Source: Mycobacterium simulans
Lineage (GTDB): Bacteria; Actinomycetota; Actinomycetes; Mycobacteriales; Mycobacteriaceae
DNA length: 64,000 nt
Direction: 5' to 3'
Assembly (NCBI RefSeq): GCF_900232995.1
Contig: NZ_OCVX01000007.1
Span: 104,028-168,027, forward strand
Part shown: one piece after another, positions 52,719 to 61,513 of the stretch
Position numbering within the stretch: position 1 is the stretch's first letter
Layout of the letters: every line of letters begins with the position of its first letter
Translations under genes and position numbers: made by a program
Notes under the pieces: model-generated
Seen by the model: the letters and a program-made list of their open reading frames with translations, nothing else
What the model was told of the DNA's origin: nothing
Databases searched by the model: none

Positions 52719-52932
52719 TCGGCACACCCTCCCTGACAAAGGCACACAGCAAACGCAGCTATTGCTGGTGACGGAAAGCATACGATCGCAGCTTTGCAGA
52801 ATCGGCGCTTCCGATAAGGCTCCCGAATCTGCCCTCAGCTCTCTCAGGCCGCAAAGGCCATAACGGCCTTGTGGGCCTGACGGCAATCGTTATGCTTTGG
52901 TGAAAGTCACTGGTGCGATGGAGGGGTGGAAC

Positions 52933-53340
52933 ATGATTCGCGAACTGCTAGCCGCAGCTGCGATCACGGGTGCCGCGATCGGTGTTGCCCCAGACGCTGG
53001 CGCCGACAACGGGCGTTGGCCCGGAGACGTACCGGGAATGAACTATGACGCCTCGCTGGGCGCCCCGTGTGACAACTATGAACGCTTCATCTTTGGACGG
53101 GGCCCCAGCGGTCAGGCCGAAGCCTGCCACTTCCCGCCGCCTAACCAGTTCCCGGCGGCCACGACCGGGTACTGGGTGATCTCCTACCCCCTGTATGGCG
53201 TCCAACAGATCGGTGCGCCATGCCCCAAGCCACAGGCTGCCGCGCAGTCGCCGGCCGGCCTGCCGATGCTCTGTCTGGGAGCTCAAGGTTGGCAAGAAGG
53301 GTGGTTCACGGGGGCAGGATTTTTCCCGCCTGAGCCATGA
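52933..53340 (+). CDS. Small secreted protein (Rv1891 equivalent)
   Basis: A 135-residue precursor, identical in length to H37Rv Rv1891. Signal peptide MIRELLAAAAITGAAIGVAPDAGA with cleavage near AGA-DN. The mature part has four cysteines (APCDNYERFIFGRG, ACHFPPPN, APCPKPQ, MLCLGAQ) that could form two disulfides and ends with WFTGAGFFPPEP. ATG 52933 follows GGAGGGGTGG. Its stop overlaps the next start (ATGA). Function unknown. Confidence 0.87.
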   Translation: MIRELLAAAAITGAAIGVAPDAGADNGRWPGDVPGMNYDASLGAPCDNYERFIFGRGPSGQAEACHFPPPNQFPAATTGYWVISYPLYGVQQIGAPCPKPQAAAQSPAGLPMLCLGAQGWQEGWFTGAGFFPPEP

Positions 53341-53630
53341 CACGCGACCGTCAGCTTGCCGAATCGCCGATCCCACGGTGGTTACGGTTTGTGCTGACGT
53401 CTGATCGTGCCGGCTCGGCGTGGTACATCGGGGCCGGCTTCTTCTTCGCGCCAGTCCTCGCCGTGCTGTCGCCGTGGCCCACGGTCACAGCGGTGCTGTG
53501 GTGGCTCATCGGGCTGGCCGGCCTTTCGCTCGGCCTGCTTGGAATCGCTATGGCCGTAGGCCTCGCGCGGGTATTGCGGTCCGGTGCCGAAATACCGGAA
53601 AGCTACTGGCGCACCCTCGTCGACTACTGA
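53337..53630 (+). CDS. Small membrane protein (Rv1892 equivalent)
   Basis: A 97-residue protein with two membrane helices (about residues 32-48 and 52-75). It starts inside the stop codon of the preceding secreted protein gene and is thus translationally coupled. H37Rv Rv1892 is 103 residues. No functional motif seen; an assembly partner for the secreted protein is possible but unproven. Confidence 0.82.
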   Translation: MTRDRQLAESPIPRWLRFVLTSDRAGSAWYIGAGFFFAPVLAVLSPWPTVTAVLWWLIGLAGLSLGLLGIAMAVGLARVLRSGAEIPESYWRTLVDY

Positions 53631-53703
53631 ACTTGATTCTGGCTGGGCGAATTCGCCGGGATTACAGTCGTATCAAGCGTTCGCCAAGGAATAGGAGACT
53701 CCG

Positions 53704-53922
53704 ATGGCCTTCAACCCCAAAGATGCCGTCGATGCGGTCCGAGACATCGCGACCAACGCCGTCGAAAAGGCCTCGGACATCGTCGAAAACGCCAGCGACA
53801 TCATTCGCGGGGACATCGCGGGCGGAACCAGCGGGATCGTCCAGAATTCCATCGACATTGGTACCCACGCGGTCGAGAGGGTGAAAGAGGTGTTCACCGG
53901 TCGCGACGACGACCTGGATTAA
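53704..53922 (+). CDS. Small amphipathic-helix protein (Rv1893 equivalent)
   Basis: A 72-residue protein, identical in length to H37Rv Rv1893. It is built from repeated Ala/Val/Ile-spaced amphipathic helices (VDAVRDIATNAVEKASDIVE then NASDIIRG), which suggests a LEA-like or coiled-coil structure. No cysteine. GGAG precedes ATG by a few bases. It ends 17 bases before the convergent nitronate monooxygenase gene. Function unknown. Confidence 0.85.
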   Translation: MAFNPKDAVDAVRDIATNAVEKASDIVENASDIIRGDIAGGTSGIVQNSIDIGTHAVERVKEVFTGRDDDLD

Positions 53923-53939
53923 TCGGCTGTCGTCCGCCG

Positions 53940-55070
53940 TCACACGGCGGCGGCGGCGTTGAGTTCGTCCAACCTGGTGGTGGCCTCGAGGTACTCCTGC
54001 ACCCAGCGCTCGATGACGGTAGCCGTCTTCTCCACCTTGGTGAACTGTCCGACCACCTGCCCCACAGGGTTGAATGCGACGTCGACGGTCTCGTTCGGGT
54101 ACTTGTTCGTTGCCCGCACCGCCATGCCGGAGACCATGTACTGCAAGGGCATACCGAGCGGCTTCGGGTTGTCCGGCTGCTCCCAGGCCTCGGTCCAGTC
54201 GTTGCGCAGCATCCGCGCCGGCTTACCCGTGAACGACCGGCTACGGACGGTGTCACGACTGCTCGCCTTGGCGTAAGCCGCTTGCTGAACAGGGGTATTC
54301 GAGGCCTCCTCGACCATCAGCCACTGCGAGCCGGTCCAGGCACCTTGGGCACCAAGTGCCAATGCCGCGGCGATCTGCTGTCCACTGCCGATGCCACCCG
54401 CCGCCAGCACCGGGACCGGGGCCACCGCCTTGACGACTTGCGGCCACAACACGATCGAGCCCACCTCACCACAATGGCCGCCGGCCTCGCCGCCCTGGGC
54501 AATGATGATGTCGACGCCCGCGTCGGCGTGCTTACGGGCCTGCGAAGGCGACCCGCACAAGGCGGCCACTTTGCGCCCCGAGTCGTGGATGTGCGTGATC
54601 ATGTCCGCCGGTGGAGTGCCCAGCGCATTGGCGATCATGCTCACCTTGGAGTGTTTAAGCGCCACCTCAACCTGCGGGGTGGCGGTCGCCTCGGTCCAGC
54701 CGAGTAGCTGCAAGCTGTCCTCGGCCGCGTCTTCAACTGGAACACCGTGATCGGCAAGGATTTTGCGCGCGAAGTCAAGGTGCTGCTGGGGCACCATTGC
54801 TTGCAATGTTTTGGTGAGCTCTTCGGCGGATAGGTGCGAGTCCATTCCCTCGTACTTGTTCGGAATGACGATGTCGACCCCGTAGGGATGATCACCGATG
54901 TGCTCATCGATCCAGTTGAGTTCGATCTCTAATTGTTCGGGGGTGAAGCCGACCGCCCCGAGAACGCCGAAACCGCCGGCTTTGCTGACAGCGACAACGA
55001 CATCGCGGCAATGGGTGAAAGCGAAAATGGGAAACTCGATACCGAGTTGGTCGCATATGGCGGTGTGCAT
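53940..55070 (-). CDS. Nitronate monooxygenase family protein (Rv1894c equivalent)
   Basis: A 376-residue FMN enzyme, identical in length to H37Rv Rv1894c. Features: N-terminal CDQLGIEFPIFAFT, IAQGGEAGGHCGEV with the FMN phosphate loop, and VPVLAAGGIGSGQQIAAALALGAQGAWTGSQWL. The His in GGEAGGHCGEV is the catalytic residue of the class. It oxidises alkyl nitronates such as propionate-3-nitronate, or may act on another 2-enoate. Upstream on the same strand is a membrane protein gene at 55193, 122 bases away. Confidence 0.91.
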   Translation of the reverse strand: MHTAICDQLGIEFPIFAFTHCRDVVVAVSKAGGFGVLGAVGFTPEQLEIELNWIDEHIGDHPYGVDIVIPNKYEGMDSHLSAEELTKTLQAMVPQQHLDFARKILADHGVPVEDAAEDSLQLLGWTEATATPQVEVALKHSKVSMIANALGTPPADMITHIHDSGRKVAALCGSPSQARKHADAGVDIIIAQGGEAGGHCGEVGSIVLWPQVVKAVAPVPVLAAGGIGSGQQIAAALALGAQGAWTGSQWLMVEEASNTPVQQAAYAKASSRDTVRSRSFTGKPARMLRNDWTEAWEQPDNPKPLGMPLQYMVSGMAVRATNKYPNETVDVAFNPVGQVVGQFTKVEKTATVIERWVQEYLEATTRLDELNAAAAV

Positions 55071-55192
55071 GCCTGCTCCTGGGGCGCTCGCCGATCGTTC
55101 TAAGAATTGAAACGTGTTCTAGTTTAGTACGGGGGGCGTCGACGTGGCCAGCCAGGTCTTGTCGCGTCGCAACTAGAACCCGTCAGGGCCGG

Positions 55193-55657
55193 TCAGATCG
55201 CCAGCGTGTGCCCCACCCACAGGACCAGGAACGTGAACATGCAGCCAGCGCAGGCGAGGTGATCCCGACAGATGGATCGCGCCAGGCGACTTTGCTCGGC
55301 CGAGCTGTCGAGGCGCTTTCCGAGCCGAACCGCGCAAGGGACGGTGTGTAGCAGGGCCAGTATCACTGGAACGCCTGCGAGACCAGCCGACGTTGGCAGG
55401 AGCCACTCGAGTTGGTACCCCCGGAGGCCTTCAAACGTTAACGCGCCCAACAAGATCACCATGACCAGAGCGATCAGCCAGTTCATCGGGCGCGACGTCG
55501 TCGTGGCGCGGTGGTAATAGGCAGCAATAGACGCGAGCACGGGCTCGGGCAATTCCGCGCCCACACGTCGGTACCGCAGAACCTGGACGTCGAACATCAA
55601 ATCCATCCACAAGATCGCAAGCAGGAACCCGCTGCAAGCCGTGAGTATTGGTGCCAC
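55193..55657 (-). CDS. Membrane protein of unknown function
   Basis: A 154-residue protein with four membrane helices (about residues 4-22, 60-80, 85-105 and 135-152). Between the first and second lies FDVQVLRYRRVGAELPEPVLASIAAYYHRAT. The layout resembles DUF4149 or anthrone-oxygenase-like small membrane proteins, but no firm family is recognised. GTG 55657 is chosen as CGGAGGTGG stands nine bases upstream; GTG 55684 is an alternative. Not recognised in H37Rv. Confidence 0.7.
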   Translation of the reverse strand: MAPILTACSGFLLAILWMDLMFDVQVLRYRRVGAELPEPVLASIAAYYHRATTTSRPMNWLIALVMVILLGALTFEGLRGYQLEWLLPTSAGLAGVPVILALLHTVPCAVRLGKRLDSSAEQSRLARSICRDHLACAGCMFTFLVLWVGHTLAI

Positions 55658-55928
55658 GACGCTTATCCACCTCCGGGTTGCCACAGACTACCGGTGCCGG
55701 GACGGATTAGAACAGGTTCTAATAGCGTTCGAATGCCTCCGGGGTGCCGTGATGGTTTACGGATGCCACCCAAAATCACGGTCAGATAACCGCGTGAGCC
55801 GGGCCCCACCAGTGGGTTGGCCCTCACTCCGCTGAGCTACGGCCCAGTATGCTTGGCGCGCTCAATCGCTGGATGACAGCGCTGCGACGCCCTTGATCCC
55901 GTAGGAGACGCGGGGTAGCGTGATGCTG

Positions 55929-55959
55929 GCAATTACGAAACTATGGGTATCGTAATTGC
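55929..55959. promoter_or_regulatory. Palindromic operator upstream of the BVMO gene
   Basis: A perfect ten-base inverted repeat GCAATTACGA / TCGTAATTGC with an 11-base spacer, ending 23 bases before ATG 55983. The size fits a TetR-family binding site. TATCGT within the right arm could be a -10. No local regulator is divergent; the nearest regulator is the TetR gene at 49518. Confidence 0.6.
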
Positions 55960-55982
55960 AGTCCACCGAAAGGATCGGCTCG

Positions 55983-57911
55983 ATGCGCAGCGTGTATGCC
56001 GGCGCGCCCTTTACGACGACCACAGCCGAGATCGCCGCCGCGCTAGAAGACGTCAGCATCCCCACCCTGCTCCTGTCGCTGGTTCACATCACCGGGGATC
56101 CGCGCTTTATCCGAGACTTCAAGCCCATGGGTCTGTTTCTCAATGAAATCCAGGGGTTCATGTCTGAGGAGGACAAGGCCCGGGCCCGTGCCGAGGCGCT
56201 ACCGGTGATCGCCGCGTATCGAGACCGCGGCTGCCCCGAGCCCGAGCCGCTGGACCTTCGGCTCATTAGGGAAATGATGGACTGGGCGGCCTGCGAGCAC
56301 GTTCTCGACGACTACCTACCGCTGCTCTTAGAGGAGATGGACCTCGAAGGGGTCGATCCTCGACGCCCGGCCGCCCTGGCGGCCGAGCACCCGGCGGAGC
56401 TGCCGGTCCTCGTGATCGGATGCGGCGAATCCGGCATCCTGGCCGGAATTCGCCTCAAACAGGCCAACATTCCCTTCACCATCGTGGAGAAGAACCCCGG
56501 TCCCGGCGGAACCTGGTGGGAAAACCGCTATCCCGGCGCCCGGGTCGACGTGGCAAACCACTTCTATTGCTACAGCTTCGAACCCAACAACGACTGGACA
56601 CACTACTTCGCCGAACAGCCCGAATTGCAAGGCTATTTCACAAGAGTGATGAACGAGCACGGTCTAGCCGAGCAAGTGCGCTGGAACACCGAAGTTCTCG
56701 CCGCCGAGTGGAACGACGACGACGGCACCTGGAGCGTGTCGCTGCGCGCAGCCGACGGACAGACGAGCACCATGCACGCGCGAGTCGTCATCACCGCGGT
56801 TGGGCAGCTAAATCGACCGTATGTCCCCGAATTCGACGGTGTCGAGACCTTCGAAGGACCATCGTTTCACTCCGCCGCCTGGGATCATTCCGTCGACCTG
56901 ACCGGCAAGCGCGTCGCCCTCGTGGGCGCCGGCGCCAGCGGCTTCCAGATTGCGCCGGCGATCGCGCCGGATGTCAAGCAGCTCACGGTATTCCAGCGTA
57001 CCGCCCAATGGATGTTCCCAAATGTGATGTACCACGACGAAGTTGGACCCGGTGTGCGGTGGGCCATGCGACACCTGCCGTTCTACGGCAGGTGGTACCG
57101 ATTTCTCCTCCTATGGCCAGGCGCCGACAAGGGCCTCGACGCCGCGCGCGGCGATCCGAACTATGCGGACCAGGACTACGCCGTCAGCGATATGAACGCC
57201 GCCGCCCGCATGATGTTCACCCAGTGGATCACCAGCCAGGTCTCTGACGACGAGCTGTTGAGCAAGGTCTTACCCGATTATCCGGCCACCGGAAAGCGGA
57301 CACTGCAAGACAACGGCAGCTGGCTGCAAACACTGCAACGAAACAACGTCCAACTGGTCCGCACGCCGATCCAGCGGATAACCCCTCGCGGCATCATCAC
57401 CGAAGACGGTTTGGCACACGACGTCGATATCATTGTCTACGCCACAGGATTCCGGCACACCGACGTCTTGTGGCCGCTAAAGGTCGTCGGCCGCAACGGT
57501 ATCGACCTTCGCGACATGTGGGGACGACGACCCTACGCCTACCTAGGCATCACGGTTCCGGGTTTTCCCAACCTTTTCCTCATCTACGGGCCGGGCACCC
57601 ATCTGGCACACGGGGGCAGCCTGATCTTTCAGTCCGAGCTTCAGATGCGTTACATCAACCTCTGCCTAGAACGCCTGGCGGAGGCCGATATTCATTCCCT
57701 GGAGCCGACGGCGGCTGCTGCCACCGAATGGCATCAACGGACACAGGCCGAAATCAAGAAGATGGTGTGGTCGCATCCCGCCGTCAAACACTCTTACTTC
57801 AAGAACGCTGACGGTGAGATCCACACCGTCAGCCCTTGGCGCCTCAGCGAGTACTGGGCCGCAGTACACCAGCCCGATTGGTCTCAATTCGTTCTACGAC
57901 ACCGAAAGTGA
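55983..57911 (+). CDS. FAD-dependent Baeyer-Villiger-type monooxygenase
   Basis: A 642-residue flavoprotein. The first 140 residues form an N-terminal helical extension. Then come the FAD turn VLVIGCGESGILAGIRLKQ, the BVMO fingerprint FEGPSFHSAAWDH (FxGxxxHxxxW), the NADP turn VALVGAGASGFQIAPAIAP, and VYATGFRH. Class I BVMOs insert oxygen next to a ketone. ATG 55983 follows AAAGGAT. It lies 10 bases before the Rv1895-type dehydrogenase, so the pair may oxidise the same compound. H37Rv has no BVMO here to my knowledge. Confidence 0.92.
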   Translation: MRSVYAGAPFTTTTAEIAAALEDVSIPTLLLSLVHITGDPRFIRDFKPMGLFLNEIQGFMSEEDKARARAEALPVIAAYRDRGCPEPEPLDLRLIREMMDWAACEHVLDDYLPLLLEEMDLEGVDPRRPAALAAEHPAELPVLVIGCGESGILAGIRLKQANIPFTIVEKNPGPGGTWWENRYPGARVDVANHFYCYSFEPNNDWTHYFAEQPELQGYFTRVMNEHGLAEQVRWNTEVLAAEWNDDDGTWSVSLRAADGQTSTMHARVVITAVGQLNRPYVPEFDGVETFEGPSFHSAAWDHSVDLTGKRVALVGAGASGFQIAPAIAPDVKQLTVFQRTAQWMFPNVMYHDEVGPGVRWAMRHLPFYGRWYRFLLLWPGADKGLDAARGDPNYADQDYAVSDMNAAARMMFTQWITSQVSDDELLSKVLPDYPATGKRTLQDNGSWLQTLQRNNVQLVRTPIQRITPRGIITEDGLAHDVDIIVYATGFRHTDVLWPLKVVGRNGIDLRDMWGRRPYAYLGITVPGFPNLFLIYGPGTHLAHGGSLIFQSELQMRYINLCLERLAEADIHSLEPTAAAATEWHQRTQAEIKKMVWSHPAVKHSYFKNADGEIHTVSPWRLSEYWAAVHQPDWSQFVLRHRK

Positions 57912-57921
57912 GCACGCCGAC

Positions 57922-58947
57922 ATGCGCACGGTAGTCATCGACGGGCCCGGCAACATCCGGGTCGAGACCCGTCCCGATCCGGCGCTTCCGGGGCCCGACG
58001 GCGTCATTGTCGCCGTGACTGCCGCTGGCATCTGCGGATCCGACCTGCACTTCTACGAAGGCGAATACCCGTTGGCCGAATCCGTTGCGCTCGGTCACGA
58101 AGCCGTAGGAACCGTTGTCGAGGCCGGCCCGCACGTACGCACCGTCAATGTTGGCGACCTTGTCATGGTGTCGTCGGTGGCCGGCTGCGGCGCCTGTCCG
58201 GGCTGTGCCACCCGGGACCCCGTCATGTGCTTCTCGGGCCTGCGAATCTTTGGGTCGGGCGCGCTCGGCGGCGCCCAAGCCGATCTGCTCGCCGTGCCCG
58301 CCGCCGACTTCCAGGTGCTCAAGATTCCGGACGGCATCAGCACCGAACAGGCGCTGCTGCTCACCGACAACCTCGCCACCGGCTGGGCGGCGGCCCAGCG
58401 CGCCGACATACCATTCGGCGGCACGGTGGCGGTGTTCGGCCTCGGAGCAGTAGGCCTATGCGCTCTGCGCAGCGCGTTCATGCACGGCGCTGCAACAGTT
58501 TTCGCTGTGGATAAGGTAGACGGACGTCGGCAGCGTGCGGCCGACTGGGGTGCCACACCCGTCGCACCGGCCGCCACAGAGGCGATTCTTGCCGCGACCG
58601 GTGGCCGCGGCGCCGACTCCGTCATCGACGCGGTCGCGACCGACGCTTCGCTGACCGACGCGCTCAATGCGGTGCGGCCGGGCGGCACCGTTTCGGTAGT
58701 CGGCGTACACGACCTGAAACCGTTTCCTCTTCCCGCCCTCAGCTGCCTGATGCGCAGCATCACGCTGCGAATGACCACCGCGCCGGTGCAGCGCACCTGG
58801 CCGGAACTGATCCCGCTGCTTCAGTCGGGCCGCCTCGATGTCGACGGCATCTTCACCACGACCCTGCCGTTGGACGAAGCGGCCAAAGGCTATGCGACCG
58901 CCGGGTCTCGGTCCGGCGACGACGTGAAGATCCTACTTACGCCGTAA
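57922..58947 (+). CDS. Zinc-dependent alcohol/polyol dehydrogenase (Rv1895 equivalent)
   Basis: A 341-residue medium-chain dehydrogenase. Catalytic zinc in AGICGSDLHFYEGEYP and GHE; structural zinc cysteines in CGACPGCATRDPVMC; cofactor turn VFGLGAVGLCA. It closely matches the H37Rv Rv1895 protein to residue 335, but ends KILLTP; the H37Rv version has a different, longer tail. ATG 57922 has a weak Shine-Dalgarno and lies 10 bases after the BVMO stop, so they are co-transcribed. Confidence 0.9.
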   Translation: MRTVVIDGPGNIRVETRPDPALPGPDGVIVAVTAAGICGSDLHFYEGEYPLAESVALGHEAVGTVVEAGPHVRTVNVGDLVMVSSVAGCGACPGCATRDPVMCFSGLRIFGSGALGGAQADLLAVPAADFQVLKIPDGISTEQALLLTDNLATGWAAAQRADIPFGGTVAVFGLGAVGLCALRSAFMHGAATVFAVDKVDGRRQRAADWGATPVAPAATEAILAATGGRGADSVIDAVATDASLTDALNAVRPGGTVSVVGVHDLKPFPLPALSCLMRSITLRMTTAPVQRTWPELIPLLQSGRLDVDGIFTTTLPLDEAAKGYATAGSRSGDDVKILLTP

Positions 58948-58952
58948 CGCGT

Positions 58953-59729
58953 TCACCGCGAGTAACCAGCCAAGTGATGCAGGATCCCCGCAGGCCCAAC
59001 CCGCGTCGATTTCGGGAAGAGCACCGGCCATCCGTGCGCAGTCGCGACCGTCGCCAACTCGCGACGGGGGTTCACCGGCCGCGGAAAGCCGACGAGTGAC
59101 ATTAACGCCAAGTCTTCCTCACCATCGGCGTAGCAGTAACTGTCTTGCAGCACAACATCATTGGCTGCACAGAACTGGCGCACCGCGCGAGCCTTATTGG
59201 CGCCCCACACAATGGGTTTGACGATCCCGCCGGTCAATCGGCCGTGCTCATCGAGGTCGAAATGATTGCACAGTACGTCAGCCATGCCAAGGAAGCGTGC
59301 GACGGGCAACGCGTGGATGCTGAGCGCCGACGAAGCTAGTACCACCGTGTGCCCCTGGCGTTGGTGGGCTTGTACGATCTCGCCCATAATCGAATACACC
59401 CGCGATGCAAGTCGATCCACAAACAACTGGTGGCCCAACTTGTTTAGTTCAGCGATGGATTCACCGCGCAAGTAGCCTGCCGCCCGCGTCAACACGTGCT
59501 CAAACTGCACGCGGCCGAATCGATACCGAAGGGCGGCGTCGGCCACTCGCAGCATCTCGCCAATCCCAGCCTGGCGACGCCGAACACGATCGCCGACGTG
59601 CGCCATTGCCGTAAAGCCGTCCACCAGCGTTCCGTCGAGGTCGAAGAATGCGCCAACTCGCGGTCCGCGTGCTCCCGCATTGATTGCTTCGATTAGGTCA
59701 ACCCCGCCGCCGTCGAGTTGCCTTGTCAT
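58953..59729 (-). CDS. HAD-superfamily hydrolase, subfamily IB (SerB-like)
   Basis: A 258-residue phosphatase. Motif I is FFDLDGTLVDG, motif II is VVLASSALS, motif III has the Lys in WGANKARAVRQF and motif IV is YADGEEDLALM. This is the layout of subfamily IB, which includes phosphoserine phosphatase and the mycobacterial proteins joined to acyltransferases. Substrate unknown. It is convergent with the dehydrogenase gene (five-base gap). I do not recall it between Rv1895 and Rv1896c in H37Rv. Confidence 0.85.
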   Translation of the reverse strand: MTRQLDGGGVDLIEAINAGARGPRVGAFFDLDGTLVDGFTAMAHVGDRVRRRQAGIGEMLRVADAALRYRFGRVQFEHVLTRAAGYLRGESIAELNKLGHQLFVDRLASRVYSIMGEIVQAHQRQGHTVVLASSALSIHALPVARFLGMADVLCNHFDLDEHGRLTGGIVKPIVWGANKARAVRQFCAANDVVLQDSYCYADGEEDLALMSLVGFPRPVNPRRELATVATAHGWPVLFPKSTRVGPAGILHHLAGYSR

Positions 59730-59798
59730 CAGTGCAGCGTTGCAGACTCGCCTTGTATGCGAGTTGGAGAAGGCTGTAAATCCGCTGGTGGCGTGCCG

Positions 59799-60713
59799 CT
59801 ATCGTCGCGTTGCCGTTATGTACTGCGACCGCATGAAACTGTCGATTTTGACGTCCACGTCCGGCGGGGTCATTCCGTAGCCGGCCTGCAATTCAAGCGT
59901 CGTCCGGACGGGCTCGACCGCCCATCCGTGGGCAACCAGCCACTCCGCGGGGTCGGTGGTGGTGTCGTCGTAGCTGAGGGCGGAGAAGTCCACGTCACCG
60001 GACATATTGACCCCGGGGTGGATCGCTTCCAAGGCGACGAGCTGCTCGTGATCGAAGCGTGAACCCAAGGCGCCCAAGGCAAGTCGGCTGCCCGGCGCGC
60101 ACAGCTCGCCGATGCGGGTGAGCAGCGACTGCTGCGCGTCGCCGGTCAAATAGGGCAGTAGGCCTTCGACGGACCAGGCACTGGACCGTTGTGGGTCGAA
60201 GCCGGCCGCTTTCAACGGGGTTGGCCAGTCGGAGCGCAAGTCGGCTGCTACTTCACTGCGCCGGGCTTTGGGCTCAGCACCTTGTTCGCCTAGCACATGT
60301 GCTTTGAATTCAAGGACCTTCGGCAAATCGACTTCGAAAACTGTTGTTCCGGAAGGCCAGTCAAGGCGATACGCCCGAGAATCCAGGCCGGCGGCGACGA
60401 TCACTGCCTGTCGTACGCCGGCGTCAGCGGCACTGCGAAAGAAGTCGTCGAAGAATCGAGTCTGCACGCCGTACAGACGTGGGAACGCGGTCTCGTCCTC
60501 CGAGGTTCCGGGGTTGGCCAGTAGGCCCGTGAGATAGGGGTCGGCTGAGGCTTCGATGAAGGACTTTGCGTATTCGTCGGTAACCAGCGGCGCTGCGCTT
60601 ACGGCGTGCAATGCGCGCCATCCGGCCACCAGCAGTGCGGTGTAGCCCACGCCGCTGACGATGTCCCACTGGTCGTCGTCGGAACGTAGTGATCCAAACT
60701 TCGGTGTTGTCAT
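59799..60713 (-). CDS. SAM-dependent methyltransferase, LCM-type (Rv1896c equivalent)
   Basis: A 304-residue member of the mycobacterial leucine-carboxyl-methyltransferase-like family (TIGR00027). Typical phrases are GVGYTALLVAGWRALHA, VQTRFFDDFF, VIVAAGLDSRAYRLDWP (SAM site) and EVDLPKVLEFKAHVL. Mycobacteria have about 20 paralogs; substrates are unknown. Length matches H37Rv Rv1896c (303). ATG 60713 chosen; ATG 60722 three codons up is also possible. Confidence 0.88.
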   Translation of the reverse strand: MTTPKFGSLRSDDDQWDIVSGVGYTALLVAGWRALHAVSAAPLVTDEYAKSFIEASADPYLTGLLANPGTSEDETAFPRLYGVQTRFFDDFFRSAADAGVRQAVIVAAGLDSRAYRLDWPSGTTVFEVDLPKVLEFKAHVLGEQGAEPKARRSEVAADLRSDWPTPLKAAGFDPQRSSAWSVEGLLPYLTGDAQQSLLTRIGELCAPGSRLALGALGSRFDHEQLVALEAIHPGVNMSGDVDFSALSYDDTTTDPAEWLVAHGWAVEPVRTTLELQAGYGMTPPDVDVKIDSFMRSQYITATRR

Positions 60714-60743
60714 CAACGCCAACGTACCCGCACCGGCAACCGC

Positions 60744-61175
60744 TCAGAGTTCCAGCAGGACCGTCACCGGACCATCGTTGACCAGTTCGACCCGCATGTG
60801 CGCACCAAAGACACCGGTCTCCACGTGTGCACCCAACCCACGTAATGCTCCCGCGAACACGGCGATCAATGGCTCAGCAATCGGCCCCGGTGCGGCTGCG
60901 TTCCAAGAAGGCCGCCGGCCCTTGGCCGTGTCGGCGTAGAGAGTGAACTGGCTGACTACCAAGATCGGTGCGTCGACATCGGATGCGGATTTTTCCTCGG
61001 TGAGAATACGTAGATTCCAGAGCTTTTCGGCGAGTCGCTGCGCAGTATCAGGGCCATCGCTATGAGTGACACCAACGAATGCGAGCAGGCCCTGCCGGTC
61101 CGGCCCGATGGCGCCGACCACCCGGCCGTCCACTGACACCGCTGCCGACGACACCCGTTGCACCAGAACTCGCAT
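60744..61175 (-). CDS. dtd: D-aminoacyl-tRNA deacylase
   Basis: A 143-residue DTD protein, identical in length to H37Rv Rv1897c. The core motif is LVVSQFTLYADTAKGRRPSW, with the Gly-cisPro motif in LVNDGPVTVLLEL. It removes D-amino acids from mischarged tRNA as a homodimer in the cytosol. ATG 61175 is used; a longer upstream frame lacks similarity. It is divergent from the DUF77 gene with 32 bases between starts. Confidence 0.95.
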   Translation of the reverse strand: MRVLVQRVSSAAVSVDGRVVGAIGPDRQGLLAFVGVTHSDGPDTAQRLAEKLWNLRILTEEKSASDVDAPILVVSQFTLYADTAKGRRPSWNAAAPGPIAEPLIAVFAGALRGLGAHVETGVFGAHMRVELVNDGPVTVLLEL

Positions 61176-61207
61176 GGGGCTCGATGCTGCCATGCGACAG
61201 TAGAGCA

Positions 61208-61513
61208 GTGTCTGTGCTAGTCGCATTTTCGGTGACCCCACTCGGTGTGGGGGAGGGTGTCGGGGAGATCGTCGCCGAGGCTGTTCGCGTTGTTCGCGAC
61301 TCTGGTCTCCCCAACAAGACGGACTCGATGTTTACCGTGATCGAGGGCGATAGCTGGGAGGAAGTGATGGCAGTGGTGCAGCGCGCCGTGGAAGCGGTCG
61401 CCGCTCGTGCACCCCGAGTCAGCGCAGTCATCAAGGCGGATTGGCGAGCGGGGGTCACCGACGCGATGACACGCAAGGTCGATTCCGTCGAGCGCTATCT
61501 ATCCGAGCATTAG
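61208..61513 (+). CDS. DUF77 / thiamine-binding (MTH1187-like) protein (Rv1898 equivalent)
   Basis: A 101-residue protein with the family pattern SVLVAFSVTPLGVGEGVGEIVAEAVRVVRDSGLPNKTDSMFTVIEG and a second half WEEVMAVVQRAVEAVA. The fold is a ferredoxin-like dimer that binds thiamine or related ligands in some species. H37Rv Rv1898 is 102 residues. Start GTG 61208. It ends four bases into the convergent macro-domain gene. Confidence 0.88.
   Translation: MSVLVAFSVTPLGVGEGVGEIVAEAVRVVRDSGLPNKTDSMFTVIEGDSWEEVMAVVQRAVEAVAARAPRVSAVIKADWRAGVTDAMTRKVDSVERYLSEH

Noticed and set aside
51978..52736. A long + strand open frame of 252 codons rich in His, Arg and Gln
   Set aside because: It is the shadow of the SARP-type pseudogene; the composition (HHHQR-rich) is typical of antisense to Leu/Arg-rich mycobacterial coding DNA.
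55790..55846. tRNA-like 5' half on the minus strand (GGGCCGTAGCTCAGCGG)
   Set aside because: The A-box resemblance is real, but the D-loop lacks the usual GG, the anticodon stem is poor and no matching 3' acceptor strand or T-arm follows.
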